DNA of 64,000 nt from Altererythrobacter sp. C41 (GCF_016803135.1 NZ_JAEVFE010000002.1:1-64000); one strand, 5' to 3'; counted from the first letter of the stretch, positions 38,418 through 47,385 are shown. Numbers and translations are program-made. The notes: a model not told the origin generated them from the sequence alone.

Positions 38418-38493
38418 GTTTACGCCCCGACCGGGTTAAAAAAGCGGCAGCCGCCCCTTGTCACTTGGCTGTCCGAGGCCGATAGATAAAGGG

Positions 38494-39180
38494 ATGCGCG
38501 AGATCGTATTCGATACCGAAACCACCGGCCTTGACCCCCGCAGCGGGGACCGCCTGGTGGAAATCGGATGCGTCGAACTGATCAACCGCGTGCCCACCGG
38601 GCAGACCTTCCACGCCTACTTCAATCCGGAGCGGGACATGCCCGCTGGCGCCGAGGCCGTGCACGGGCTGTCGAGCGCCTTCCTGTCGGACAAGCCGCTG
38701 TTTCGCGACACGGTAGCCGCGGTGCTCGACTTCATCGCCGATTCGCCGCTCGTCGCACATAACGCTTCGTTCGATTTCGGCTTCCTCAACGCCGAGCTCG
38801 CGCTGTGCGAGCGCGAGGCGGTGTGCATGACCCGGATGATCGACACCGTGGCGCTCGCGCGCAAGCGGCATCCGGGCGCCAAGCTTTCGCTCGACGCGCT
38901 GTGCACGCGCTACGGCATCGATCGCAGCCACCGCGTGAAGCACGGCGCTCTGCTCGATGCGGAGTTGCTCGCGCAAGTCTATGTCGAGCTGACAGGCGGC
39001 CGGCAGATCGGGCTCGCGCTCACTGCGGAAACCGCCAGCGTCGGCATTGTCGCGATGCCGCGGCACATCCCCGCGGCGCGCGTGCGCCGCGAACCACGAC
39101 CGCATGCTGCGAGCCAGGAGGAACTCGCACGTCACCAGGCGTTTATCGCCAGGATGACTTCGCCCCTCTGGGGTAGCTGA
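38494..39180 (+). CDS. dnaQ: DNA polymerase III subunit epsilon (proofreading exonuclease)
   Basis: A 228-residue 3'-5' exonuclease of the DEDDh class. Exo I REIVFDTETTGLD (D7, E9), exo II VAHNASFDFGFLNAEL and exo III HGALLDAELLAQVY are all present. It proofreads for the replicative polymerase. ATG at 38494 has AAAGGG upstream; the longer frame has no family likeness. Its place just after coaE is the usual one in this origin-proximal block. Confidence 0.95.
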   Translation: MREIVFDTETTGLDPRSGDRLVEIGCVELINRVPTGQTFHAYFNPERDMPAGAEAVHGLSSAFLSDKPLFRDTVAAVLDFIADSPLVAHNASFDFGFLNAELALCEREAVCMTRMIDTVALARKRHPGAKLSLDALCTRYGIDRSHRVKHGALLDAELLAQVYVELTGGRQIGLALTAETASVGIVAMPRHIPAARVRREPRPHAASQEELARHQAFIARMTSPLWGS

Positions 39181-39224
39181 TCGGGGCCGGGGGGTCTCGC
39201 CCAAGCAATGGAGAATGATCGCCG

Positions 39225-39794
39225 ATGGATATCCGCATTTCTGGCCACCAGATGGAGACGGGCACTGCCCTGCAGGATCACGCCGCCGAGCGGCTGAACG
39301 CGATCGTCGAGAAGTATTTCAACCGAGCGCTCACCTCGCAGGTGACGTTCGGCAAGGCGCCTGCCGGCGCCTTCAGTTGCGATATCGTGACTCACGTGAT
39401 GCAGGGCATGATCGTCAAGAGCCATGCCGAGGCGCAGGACGCGCACCAGGCGCTCGACCGCGCGGCGGAGAAGATCGACAAGCAGCTCCGCCGCTACAAG
39501 CGCCGCCTGCAGGACCGCCATTCCCAGGCCGTGCACGCGCTGCAGGAGGAAGAGGCTGCGTACACGATCTTCGCGCCCATCGGCGAGGACGTGGAGGAGA
39601 TCGAGGGCGACGAACCGCCGATGATCGTTGCCGAGACCACTGCCGACATCCCCGAGACGAGCGTGGCCGACGCGGTCATGATGCTGGACTTGCGCGATAC
39701 CAACGCGATGTTCTTCAAAAACGCTGGCACCGGCCGACATAATATGGTCTATCGCCGCCGAGATGGCTCGATCGGCTGGGTCGAGCCCCGTTGA
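39225..39794 (+). CDS. hpf: Ribosome hibernation-promoting factor, long form (HPF/YfiA)
   Basis: A 189-residue protein with an N-terminal YfiA-like domain (MDIRISGHQMETGTALQDHAAERLNAIVEKYFNRALTSQVTFGKAP) and the C-terminal dimerisation domain of long HPF (MMLDLRDTNAMFFKNAGTGRHNMVYRRRDGSIGWVEP). It binds and pairs 70S ribosomes into inactive 100S dimers in stationary phase. GGAGA ten bases upstream supports the start. A nitrogen-PTS EIIA gene follows, as often in proteobacteria. Confidence 0.95.
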   Translation: MDIRISGHQMETGTALQDHAAERLNAIVEKYFNRALTSQVTFGKAPAGAFSCDIVTHVMQGMIVKSHAEAQDAHQALDRAAEKIDKQLRRYKRRLQDRHSQAVHALQEEEAAYTIFAPIGEDVEEIEGDEPPMIVAETTADIPETSVADAVMMLDLRDTNAMFFKNAGTGRHNMVYRRRDGSIGWVEPR

Positions 39795-39926
39795 CACCGC
39801 GGCGCGCGGACAGGCGCTTGCCACGGAAATCCGCCGGATCGCAAAGGCTTGCTACGGTCGATCGCGCCTCCGGCGCGCGACCCGCTCGCCGGATCGCGGC
39901 ATACTGAGCCGATTCGCAACCGAACG

Positions 39927-40388
39927 ATGAACGCACATTTCAAGCTGATTCCCGAAGCATTCGTGCTGAGCGATGCCGGCACCAAGGCCGCGGTCCTGGG
40001 CGATCTCGCGCAGTGCTTCGCGCGCGCCTACGGCTTCGCGGCGCCCGATGTGCTGGAGGCGCTCGAGGAGCGCGAGAAGCTCGGCAGCACTGGCTTCGGC
40101 CGGGGCGTCGCCATCCCGCATGCGCGCCTCGCCGGGATCAACCGGCCGGTCGCGGCCGTGCTCAAGCTGTCCGCCCCGGTCGATTTCGAGGCGGCCGACG
40201 GCATGCCGGTGGAGCTCGCCTTCGGTCTGATCTCGCCCGAGAACGCAGGCGTCGCGCACCTTCACGCGCTCGCGGCCGTCTCGCGGCTGGTGCGCGACGA
40301 GGTGACCAACCGGATGCTGATCGAGGCGACCGACACCGAGGCGCTGATCGCATCGCTCACCAACGCCAGCGACCGTGACGTCGCCTGA
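39927..40388 (+). CDS. ptsN: Nitrogen PTS EIIA component (PtsN-like)
   Basis: A 153-residue EIIA-Ntr domain protein. The phosphorylatable histidine is His65 in GRGVAIPHARLAGI, after EALEEREKLGSTGFGRG; the second part has VELAFGLISPENAGVAHLHALAAVSRLV. It transmits phosphate from PtsO-type HPr and regulates nitrogen, potassium and stress responses. ATG at 39927 is preferred over a longer frame reading into the intergenic region. Overlaps the next gene by 14 bases. Confidence 0.93.
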   Translation: MNAHFKLIPEAFVLSDAGTKAAVLGDLAQCFARAYGFAAPDVLEALEEREKLGSTGFGRGVAIPHARLAGINRPVAAVLKLSAPVDFEAADGMPVELAFGLISPENAGVAHLHALAAVSRLVRDEVTNRMLIEATDTEALIASLTNASDRDVA

Positions 40389-40845
40389 GTCTCCGTCTGG
40401 CGCCGGTCCGCACTATCGAGCGCTGGAGGCGCTCTACCGCTCCGCGCCGGTCAATGCGCTGTTCGAATCGACGCTGGAAATCATCGCCGAAGGGCGCTCG
40501 CGCATCGAGTTCCTCGTGACCCCGGCCGCCTATCACGCAGCGGGCGCGGCGCACGGGACAATCTACTTCAAGATGCTGGACGACGCCGCCTTCTACGCCG
40601 CGAACACGCTGATCACCGACCGCTTCCTGCTGACGACCTCTTTCAACCTCCATTTCACCAAGCCCGTGCGTGAAGGCAAAGTGACGGCCGAAGGGCGCTG
40701 GATCAGCGGTCGGCGGCGGGTGCTGGTCGCCGAAGCGCGGCTGGTCGATGCCGAAGGCGAGGAGATCGGCCGCGGCACCGGCACGTTCATGCGCTCGCAC
40801 ATCGCGCTGTCGAGCCTGGCGGGCTACCGCCCCGACGCCGCCTGA
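40375..40845 (+). CDS. PaaI-type hotdog thioesterase
   Basis: A 156-residue hotdog-fold protein: ALEALYRSAPVNALFESTLEIIAEGRSRIEFLV, a catalytic-region AGAAHGTIYFKMLDDAAFYAAN and TTSFNLHFTKPVREGKVTAEGR. This pattern fits PaaI/YigI-like thioesterases acting on acyl-CoA; substrate unknown. GTG start at 40375, overlapping ptsN. It precedes a DUF1491 gene by two bases. Confidence 0.85.
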   Translation: MTSPESPSGAGPHYRALEALYRSAPVNALFESTLEIIAEGRSRIEFLVTPAAYHAAGAAHGTIYFKMLDDAAFYAANTLITDRFLLTTSFNLHFTKPVREGKVTAEGRWISGRRRVLVAEARLVDAEGEEIGRGTGTFMRSHIALSSLAGYRPDAA

Positions 40846-40847
40846 GC

Positions 40848-41183
40848 GTGGACGGCCGACTGCCCGCGCACCTCGAAGTGGCGGCGATCCTGCGGCTGGC
40901 CGAATCGCTGGGCGGGTTCGCTGCGGTTATCGAAAAGGGTGAACGCGACTCGGGCACCATCCTTCTGGTAACGATGTTTCGCGGCCAGGCGGCGCGCCTT
41001 TACGAAAGAATGCCGCAGCTCGACGGAACCCGCCCTTTCGTGCTTTCGCGCGAACAATCAACTGATAACAAAGAGGAATTTTTTGCATATTTGACGCGGC
41101 GCAAGCGTCAGGACGACGATATCTGGATTCTGGAGGCAGATATCGCGGACCATGAACGGTTCGTCGCATCCCTGCCGCGTTAA
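40848..41183 (+). CDS. DUF1491 family protein
   Basis: A 111-residue protein, HLEVAAILRLAESLGGFAAVIEKGERDSGTILLVTMFRGQAARLYERM ... ILEADIADHERFVASLPR, the pattern of the alphaproteobacterial DUF1491 family (function unknown). GTG start at 40848, two bases after the thioesterase stop. Soluble and acidic. The 3' half is less GC-rich than usual, without further sign of transfer. Confidence 0.85.
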   Translation: MDGRLPAHLEVAAILRLAESLGGFAAVIEKGERDSGTILLVTMFRGQAARLYERMPQLDGTRPFVLSREQSTDNKEEFFAYLTRRKRQDDDIWILEADIADHERFVASLPR

Positions 41184-41184
41184 G

Positions 41185-41212
41185 TTGACACCGAAACGCG
41201 GCAATCTATCTG
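41185..41212 (+). promoter_or_regulatory. Possible promoter of the cell-wall hydrolase gene
   Basis: TTGACA at 41185-41190 is followed after 16 bases by TATCTG (41207-41212), a fair sigma-70-type -10 with three of six consensus bases. It lies in the 202-base gap before the hydrolase gene. Nothing else recognisable was seen in this gap. Confidence 0.35.
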
Positions 41213-41385
41213 GCCGCGCAACTACCGATGCGCAGGCGGCATGGGCGGCATTCGGCCGCGCGGCAGGCACGCAGACGGGGAACGGCCGGCAGGCCCACTC
41301 ATCCGGACCCATCCTTTAACGCTTCAACGCGATTCAGGTCCCAGCCTGCGACTGCGCTCGTTCACCGCCGAGATATGACGGATTG

Positions 41386-42027
41386 ATGAGTCGAAAGACC
41401 CGCCTCGCGGCATTCGCGGCCATTGCCGCAATGACCAGCTTTACGATTGCCAGAGCCGAAGGTTCCGGTGCCAATGCCCAAGTGGGCGAGAACCCCACGA
41501 TTTCCGAACCGGTGCTGACCGAGGAGATCGTTCCGGTCTTCGTCGAGAAGGAAGTGGTCCAGCCGCTTCCCGCGCATGACGCGGCGGCGGCGCAGGATCT
41601 CACCAGTGCCGGCTCACTGCGCGAGCTCGTCGCGCGGATCCCCGATCGCGGGCAGCTTTCGCGCGAGATGGAATGCCTCGCCGGGGCGATCTACTTCGAA
41701 TCGCGCGGCGAACCGCTCGCAGGCCAGCTTGCCGTGGCGCAAGTGGTGATCAATCGCGCCAATTCGGGCGTCTTCCCCTCGAGCTACTGCGGCGTGGTGT
41801 TCCAGCGCGCGCAGTTCTCCTTCGTGCGGGGCGGCGAGATGCCGCATATCCCGCGCGGATCGGCCGCATGGGAACGCGCCAAGGCCGTGGCGCACATCGC
41901 GCACGAAGGGCTGTGGGAAAGCGAAGCTGCCGACTCGCTCTATTTCCACGCGACGTATGTGAGTCCCTCGTGGAGCCGCAGCAAGCAGGCGCGGGCCACG
42001 ATCGACACCCACGTCTTCTACCGCTGA
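41386..42027 (+). CDS. Cell wall hydrolase (SleB family, Hydrolase_2)
   Basis: A 213-residue exported enzyme. Signal peptide MSRKTRLAAFAAIAAMTSFTIARA; after a linker the C-terminal domain reads LSREMECLAGAIYFESRGEPLAGQLAVAQVVINRANSGVFPSSYCGVVFQ, the SleB-type lytic transglycosylase/hydrolase core with the glutamate in YFESRGE, and later YFHATYVSPSW. Acts on peptidoglycan in the periplasm. ATG at 41386 is preferred to the TTG directly before it. Confidence 0.88.
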   Translation: MSRKTRLAAFAAIAAMTSFTIARAEGSGANAQVGENPTISEPVLTEEIVPVFVEKEVVQPLPAHDAAAAQDLTSAGSLRELVARIPDRGQLSREMECLAGAIYFESRGEPLAGQLAVAQVVINRANSGVFPSSYCGVVFQRAQFSFVRGGEMPHIPRGSAAWERAKAVAHIAHEGLWESEAADSLYFHATYVSPSWSRSKQARATIDTHVFYR

Positions 42028-42056
42028 TCCGGCGTGCGCCGCTGAGGGCGTGCTTT

Positions 42057-42125
42057 GTCATCCCCGCGAAAGCGGGGTTTCAGGCGCGACCTTCCTCCAT
42101 GGATTCCCGCGTGCGCGGGAATGAC
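42057..42125. repeat. Palindromic intergenic repeat with GTCAT/ATGAC ends
   Basis: Begins GTCATCCCCGCGAAAGCGGGG and ends TTCCCGCGTGCGCGGGAATGAC, with 23 bases between the two hairpins. The outer ends are inverted repeats. It belongs to the same broad group of GC-rich REP-type elements as 7839-7917. It fills part of the 172-base gap between the convergent cell-wall hydrolase and exonuclease III genes. Confidence 0.85.
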
Positions 42126-42199
42126 GAGGTGGCGAGAGTCCCCTCTTTTGAGATCGGGCAGCGCTGAAACCCGGCGTCAGGGCCGAACGTCGATGCGTC

Positions 42200-42973
42200 C
42201 TAGTCGGCGATGTCGACCCATACCGGGGTGTGGTCGCTGGCCTTCTCGCGGCCCCGGTATTCCTTGTCGACCCCCGCGGCGACCATGCGGTCGGCGAGTT
42301 CGGGGCTGAGCAGCAGGTGATCGATGCGAAAGCCGTGGTCGCGCTGCCAGGCGCCCGCCTGATAGTCCCAGAAAGTCCAGACCCCGCCGCGCGGGTTCAG
42401 CGTGTCCAGCGCGTCGGTCCACCCGGCCGCGAGCAGCCGGCGGTAGGCGGCGCGCGATTCGGGCTGCATCAGAGCGTCGTTCGCCATCGCGGCGGGCGAC
42501 CAGACATCCTTGTCCTCGGGGATGACGTTGAAGTCGCCCACGACTGCGCAGGGGATCTCCAGCGCCCATAGCTCGGCCATGCGCGCGCGCAGCCGCTCCA
42601 TCCAGGCGAGCTTGTAATCGAACTTGGGCCCCGGCTGCGGATTGCCGTTGGGCAGGTAGATGCAGGCGATCCGAACGCCGTTCACGTCGGCTTCGATGTA
42701 GCGGGCGTGCAGATCGTCCGGATCGCCGGGCAGCGTGCGCTGCGCTTCGATCGGCTGCACCCCGTCGGCGAGGATGGCGACGCCATTGAAACCCTTCTGG
42801 CCATGCCAGATCGCTTTGTAGCCGATCTTCTCGAACGCGTCGGCGGGGAAGCCCTCGTCCTGGCTCTTGATCTCCTGCAGGCAGGCCACGGTGGGGCGGG
42901 TTTCCTCGAGCCATTCGATCAGCCGCGGCAGGCGCGCCTTGATGCCGTTGATATTGAAGCTGGCGATTCTCAG
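42200..42973 (-). CDS. xth: Exodeoxyribonuclease III
   Basis: A 257-residue AP endonuclease/exonuclease of the EEP fold: RIASFNINGIKARLPRLIEWLEE, CLQEIKSQDEGFP, CIYLPNGNPQPG, VVGDFNVIPEDKDVW and SDHTPVWVDI give the catalytic set. The start is uncertain: the usual N-terminus M-RIASFNING corresponds to a CTG codon at 42973, with GGGAGG five bases upstream. A TTG at 42988 in the same frame would add five residues and would place the GGGAGG inside the gene. No ATG is available. I chose the CTG from the ribosome-binding-site spacing and the family alignment. Confidence 0.9.
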   Translation of the reverse strand: MRIASFNINGIKARLPRLIEWLEETRPTVACLQEIKSQDEGFPADAFEKIGYKAIWHGQKGFNGVAILADGVQPIEAQRTLPGDPDDLHARYIEADVNGVRIACIYLPNGNPQPGPKFDYKLAWMERLRARMAELWALEIPCAVVGDFNVIPEDKDVWSPAAMANDALMQPESRAAYRRLLAAGWTDALDTLNPRGGVWTFWDYQAGAWQRDHGFRIDHLLLSPELADRMVAAGVDKEYRGREKASDHTPVWVDIAD

Positions 42974-43088
42974 AGCAACCTCCCGCAAACCGTTGGGGCG
43001 GAGCCTGCCCCGCCCCGCCCTTCAACGCTTCGCTAGAAGAAAATGCCGTGCTTCGAAAGCGCGGCGCGTGCCCGTGCGGGCCGCGGCG

Positions 43089-43418
43089 CTAGATTCCGAA
43101 GCTGGAGCCGCAGCCGCAACCGGCCGCGGCGTTGGGATTCTCGACCCGGAAGGCCGCGCCGCCCAGCGATTCCACGAAATCGACCGTGCTGCCCGCGACG
43201 AGATCGAGGCTGACGGGATCGACCACCAGACGCACGCCGTCGGTCTCGCTCACGCTGTCGTCCGTGTCGGGCGCATCGGCCAGGTCGAACTTGTACTGGA
43301 AGCCCGAGCAGCCGCCCCCTTCCACCGAAAGCCGCAGAACGGCGGGTTTCGCCTGACGTTCGGCGATCCATGCAATGCGCTTCGCGGCGGCGGGTGTGAG
43401 AGTCAGCGTGTCGGCCAT
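43089..43418 (-). CDS. erpA: Iron-sulfur cluster insertion protein (ErpA type)
   Basis: A 109-residue A-type carrier: LTPAAAKRIAWIAE, VEGGGCSGFQYKFDLAD and the C-terminal AAAGCGCGSSFGI provide the three cluster-binding cysteines (C...CGC). The GGCSGFQY and SSFGI ending favour ErpA over the SufA-like protein at 58466. Delivers Fe-S clusters to apoproteins. ATG at 43418. Confidence 0.9.
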   Translation of the reverse strand: MADTLTLTPAAAKRIAWIAERQAKPAVLRLSVEGGGCSGFQYKFDLADAPDTDDSVSETDGVRLVVDPVSLDLVAGSTVDFVESLGGAAFRVENPNAAAGCGCGSSFGI

Positions 43419-43449
43419 GGCGGCGATATGGGGATGCGGCGGCGCCCGC

Positions 43450-43881
43450 TCAAGCGGTGCGAATATAGTCGCGCATCGCGGCTGCATCGCGCTCGACTTC
43501 GTCGATCCGCGACTTGACCAGATCCCCGATCGAAATGAAGCCGCACATGATCTCGCCGTCGAGCACGGGCAGGTGACGGACGCGCCGCCTGGTCATCAGC
43601 GCCATCGCCTCGTCGACCTTGGCCGAGGGGGAAACGGTGATCGCAGGCGCGGTCATCACCTCGCCCACCGTGCGGTCGAACGCCGCGGCCCCTTCCTTCG
43701 CCACGCAGTAGAGGACGTCGCGCTCGGAGAAGATGCCCGCGACCCTGCCGCCTTCCATGACCGGCATGGCACCGATCCGGCGTTCCGCGAGCAAGGCGAC
43801 GGCATCGCCCATCCGGGTCGCTGCTTCGCATTGGACGATGTCGGCACGTGCCCGGCCGACGATCAGGCTGGCAATATCCAT
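43450..43881 (-). CDS. CBS-pair domain protein
   Basis: A 143-residue protein with two CBS motifs: VALLAERRIGAMPVMEGGRVAGIFSERDVLYCV and AMALMTRRRVRHLPVLDGEIMCGFISIGDLVKSRIDE, forming one Bateman module. These bind adenine nucleotides and sense energy state; no effector domain is attached. ATG at 43881 is divergent from the small membrane protein gene by 36 bases. Confidence 0.9.
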   Translation of the reverse strand: MDIASLIVGRARADIVQCEAATRMGDAVALLAERRIGAMPVMEGGRVAGIFSERDVLYCVAKEGAAAFDRTVGEVMTAPAITVSPSAKVDEAMALMTRRRVRHLPVLDGEIMCGFISIGDLVKSRIDEVERDAAAMRDYIRTA

Positions 43882-43917
43882 GGTATCCGGCCTCCTTCGC
43901 TGGGATGGGAGAATGCC

Positions 43918-44262
43918 ATGAAACGCGCGCCATTGCCAATCGGGAGGGGAATGGCCAGTTGGGACGCGATGACATCCCGGTCGCCCCTCGACGATCCCGA
44001 CAAGGCCGCTTTCGCGTGGGGTCGTTACAAGCGGCTGATGCGGGCGATGGTGCTTGTCACGCTGGTCGTGGTCGCGCTGGTCCTCGGCTATATCTACGTC
44101 ACCGACAGTGCGCTCTCGATCCACTTCTACATCGCCACCGGGCTCGGCGTGGGCGTCACGATGATGCTGACCGCGGCGCTCATGGGGCTGGTGTTCCTGT
44201 CCAGCGGGACCGGCCACGACGAAAGCATCGGCGATCCGACGGACGACGCGTGGCGCGACTAG
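43918..44262 (+). CDS. Small two-helix membrane protein
   Basis: A 114-residue protein with two hydrophobic segments (MRAMVLVTLVVVALVLGYIYV and FYIATGLGVGVTMMLTAALMGLVFL) joined by a short loop and an acidic C-terminus GDPTDDAWRD. An N-terminal AWGRYKRLMRAM motif recurs in similar small Sphingomonadales proteins by impression. Function unknown. Internal ATG codons at 43951 and 43969 are alternative starts; the segment before the latter looks non-conserved. Confidence 0.65.
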   Translation: MKRAPLPIGRGMASWDAMTSRSPLDDPDKAAFAWGRYKRLMRAMVLVTLVVVALVLGYIYVTDSALSIHFYIATGLGVGVTMMLTAALMGLVFLSSGTGHDESIGDPTDDAWRD

Positions 44263-44368
44263 CCGCGCCGATCCCGCGCTCGCAGGCCGCGGGCCTCGGG
44301 CCGCGAATCCCGCTGCCGGGAAAAATCGCGAATTGGCGCGCGGCGCCCGACACGCTAGCGAGGAAGTG

Positions 44369-45481
44369 ATGACAGCGCCCGCAGCCCAGACCGCCCCTCT
44401 CTCTTCGCGCTTCTTTGGCCTTTCGCCATGGTCGGTCTTCGCTCCGCTCGTCGCATTTGCGGCCGTCCTGCTGGGCAAACCCGAAGGTCTCGGCATCGCG
44501 GTCGTGGTCGGCATGCTGCTCTGCGCCGCCATCCTGGCTGCGGTCTACCATGCGGAGATACTCGCGCATTATCTGGGGGAGCCGTTCGGTACTCTCGTGC
44601 TCGCGCTGGCCGTCACGATCATCGAAAGCTCGCTGATCGTCTCGATCATGCTGAGCGAGGGCGCGCAGGCCCAGGCGCTGGCGCGCGACACGCTGATGGC
44701 GGCGATCATGATCACGATCAACGGCATCATCGGGATCTGCCTGCTTGCGGGCGGCCGTCGGCACCACGAGCAGCGCTATACCCAGTCGGGGGTGAGCGCG
44801 GGCCTCGCCATGCTGGCGACGCTATCGGTGCTGACGCTGATCCTGCCGAACTACACGATCAGCGCGAGCGGCGCGTTCTACAATTCGCAGCAGCTCGTGT
44901 TCGTGGCGATCATCTCGCTGCTGATCTACGCGACGTTCGTCGTCGCGCAGACGATCCGCCATCGCGACCACTTCCTGCACCACATTCCCGATGCCGACGA
45001 CTATGCGCACGAAGCGCCCGTGCCGCGCCCGAAGGCGATAGCGGCAGGGGTCGTGATGCTGGTCGCGCTGGGAGCGGTCGTGCTCCTGGCGAAGAATCTC
45101 TCGCCCGTGATCGAAGTCGGCGTCGCCGCGATCGGTGCGCCGCGTGCGCTGGTCGGGATCATCATCGCCGCGCTGGTGCTCGCGCCAGAGGGCTTCGCCG
45201 CGCTGCGTGCCGCGCGCGCCAACCGCGTGCAGACCAGCCTCAACCTTGCGATCGGCTCCGCCCTCGCGTCGATCGGGCTGACGATCCCGGCGGTCGCGAC
45301 GGTCGCGCTGGTCCTGGGTCTCGATCTCGAACTCGGCTTGTCGATGCCCTCGATCGTGATCCTCGCCCTCACCCTGCTGGTCGCAACGATGACGCTGAAC
45401 CGCGGGCGTACCACCGTCGTCCAGGGCGTGATTCACCTGACGATCTTCGCCACCTTCCTGTTCATCACGATCGTGCCCTAG
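44369..45481 (+). CDS. Calcium/proton antiporter (ChaA/CaxA type)
   Basis: A 370-residue membrane protein with about eleven hydrophobic segments. The two alpha-repeat regions of the Ca2+/cation antiporter superfamily are LGEPFGTLVLALAVTIIESSLIV and GIIIAALVLAPEGFAALRAARANRVQTSLNLAIGSALASIGLTIP, with the acidic residues for ion exchange (E in TIIESS, LAPEG). Exports Ca2+ (and possibly Na+ or K+) in exchange for H+. ATG at 44369 with GAGGAAG upstream. Converges with the acyl-CoA ligase gene. Confidence 0.9.
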   Translation: MTAPAAQTAPLSSRFFGLSPWSVFAPLVAFAAVLLGKPEGLGIAVVVGMLLCAAILAAVYHAEILAHYLGEPFGTLVLALAVTIIESSLIVSIMLSEGAQAQALARDTLMAAIMITINGIIGICLLAGGRRHHEQRYTQSGVSAGLAMLATLSVLTLILPNYTISASGAFYNSQQLVFVAIISLLIYATFVVAQTIRHRDHFLHHIPDADDYAHEAPVPRPKAIAAGVVMLVALGAVVLLAKNLSPVIEVGVAAIGAPRALVGIIIAALVLAPEGFAALRAARANRVQTSLNLAIGSALASIGLTIPAVATVALVLGLDLELGLSMPSIVILALTLLVATMTLNRGRTTVVQGVIHLTIFATFLFITIVP

Positions 45482-45487
45482 GCGGCG

Positions 45488-47293
45488 TCAGCCCCGATAG
45501 AGTGCGTCGAGCCGCGGCTGGTAGCGTTCGCGGATCTTGTGGCGGCGGATCTTCATCGAGGGGGTCATCTCCTCGTTCTCGATCGTGAACGGCTCGTCGG
45601 CGAAGGCGAACTGGCGGACCTTCTCGATCACCGAGAGATCCCTGTTCACTTCGTCGATCGCGGCGCGCACCGCGCTGCGGAAGGCGGGCAGGTCCTGCAG
45701 TGCCTTCATGTCGAACTTCACGTCGTTCGCACTGGCCCATTCGAGCGCCCATTCGGCATCGGGGACGATCAGGCCCACGACGTAGGGGCGCCGGTCGCCG
45801 CTGACCATCGCCTGGGCGATCTCCTGCCGCAGGGTCAGCATGCCCTCGATCTTCTGCGGGGCGACGTTGTCGCCCTTGTCGTTGACGATCATGTCCTTCT
45901 TGCGGTCGGTGATGACGATCCGGCCCTTCTCGTCGAGATGGCCGATGTCGCCCGTGTGCAGCCAGCCATCCTTGAGCGTGCGCCGTGTCTCGGCCTCGTT
46001 GCGCCAGTAGCCGTGCATCACGAGCTCGCCGCGGCAGAGGATTTCGCCATCCTCGGCGATCTCGATCTCGACCCCGCGCAGCGGCGGGCCGACGGTGTGC
46101 ATGGCGATGCCAGCGCTTGGTCGATTGCAGCTTATCACCGGGCCCGCCTCGGTCTGGCCATAGCCCTGGAGCATCGTCAGCCCCATCGCCTGGAAGAATA
46201 CCCCGACGTCGGGATTGAGCGGCGCGCCGCCGCTGACCATGGCCTTGATCCGGCCGCCGAAGCGCTGGCGGATCTTCGGCCGCAGCAACCGCTCGAGGAC
46301 GAAATTCAGCGTCTTGTCGCCGAAGCGGTAGCGCCCTTCCGCCTGCCGTTCGCCGAGCGCGAGGGCGCGGTCCATCAGCGCCTTGGCCGCCCCGCCCTGC
46401 TTCTCCACCTGCTTCATGATCCGCTGGCGCAGGACCTCGAACAGGCGCGGGACGACGACCATGATCGTCGGCCGCGTTTCCTCGATATTGCTGGCGAGCT
46501 TCTCCAGCCCCTCGGCGTAATAGATCTCCGCGCCCGCCGCGATCGGCAGGAACTGGCCGCCGGTGTGCTCGTAGGCGTGGCTCAGCGGCAGGAACGAGAG
46601 GAAGCGCTCGTCGGCGTCGAGCCCGAAATCGTTCGCCAGGATGTCCGCCGCGCCGGCGACGTTGCACAGGATCGCACCGTGGTGCTGCAGCACGCCGCGC
46701 GGCGCGCCGCCGGTGCCGCTGGTGTAGATGATGCAGGCCGTGTCGCCCCGGCCGATCGCGGCGATCCGTTCCTCGACCGCCCTGCGCGCGGCGGCGGCGT
46801 CGCCTTCGACCATCTCCGACCAGTCGTGGCAGGCGAGATTGCCCTGCTGGTATTTGCGGATGCCGTCGATCGGGATGACGTGCTCGGCGATGCCGGTGCG
46901 CATGATCGCGGGGAGGAGCGGCTGCGAGAGCTTCTCGGTGGAGACGATCACCGCGCGGGCGCCGGAATTGTCGAGGATATGGACGTGGTCGCGCTCGGTA
47001 TTGGTGGTGTAGGCGGGCACCGTCACGCAGCCCGCGGCCATGATCGCGAGATCCGCCAGGCACCATTCCGGACGGTTTTCGGAGACCAGCATCACCCGGT
47101 CGCCCTGCTCCAGACCCAGGGCGCGCAGATTCTCGGCCAGCAGGCAGACCGTTTCGGCCGCCGCGCGCCAGCTCGTCGTCTGCCAGGTGCCGCCGCGCTT
47201 CACGCCCAGCATCGGCGCATCGCCCTTGGCATCGGCACGCTTCAGGAAGAGTGCGACGAGGTTGTTCGCCGAATCGATATCGGAAAGCTGCAA
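45488..47293 (-). CDS. AMP-dependent long-chain acyl-CoA synthetase
   Basis: A 601-residue ANL-superfamily ligase. The AMP-binding loop is CIIYTSGTGGAPRGV, with LPLSHAYEHTGGQFLP, GYGQTEAGPVISCNRP, GWLHTGDIGHLDEKGRIVITDRKKDMIVNDKGDNVAP as later motifs. The overall length and motifs match long-chain fatty acyl-CoA synthetases of the FAA/FadD15 type, which activate fatty acids through acyl-AMP. Chain-length preference cannot be told. Cytoplasmic or membrane associated. Confidence 0.92.
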   Translation of the reverse strand: MQLSDIDSANNLVALFLKRADAKGDAPMLGVKRGGTWQTTSWRAAAETVCLLAENLRALGLEQGDRVMLVSENRPEWCLADLAIMAAGCVTVPAYTTNTERDHVHILDNSGARAVIVSTEKLSQPLLPAIMRTGIAEHVIPIDGIRKYQQGNLACHDWSEMVEGDAAAARRAVEERIAAIGRGDTACIIYTSGTGGAPRGVLQHHGAILCNVAGAADILANDFGLDADERFLSFLPLSHAYEHTGGQFLPIAAGAEIYYAEGLEKLASNIEETRPTIMVVVPRLFEVLRQRIMKQVEKQGGAAKALMDRALALGERQAEGRYRFGDKTLNFVLERLLRPKIRQRFGGRIKAMVSGGAPLNPDVGVFFQAMGLTMLQGYGQTEAGPVISCNRPSAGIAMHTVGPPLRGVEIEIAEDGEILCRGELVMHGYWRNEAETRRTLKDGWLHTGDIGHLDEKGRIVITDRKKDMIVNDKGDNVAPQKIEGMLTLRQEIAQAMVSGDRRPYVVGLIVPDAEWALEWASANDVKFDMKALQDLPAFRSAVRAAIDEVNRDLSVIEKVRQFAFADEPFTIENEEMTPSMKIRRHKIRERYQPRLDALYRG

Positions 47294-47385
47294 GTCTCTG
47301 GGCTCCTGCTCCCACGTCCGGCTTCATCGCGGCCGGTCGCCCGGATTACGCCGCCGCCGCGGTAGCGGCAAGCGTGCGATCGCCG

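Noticed and set aside
39805-39926. Extending ptsN upstream through the hpf-ptsN gap
   Set aside because: The in-frame extension (RSIAPPARDPLAG...) has no family likeness and no ribosome site; the ATG at 39927 gives the normal EIIA length.
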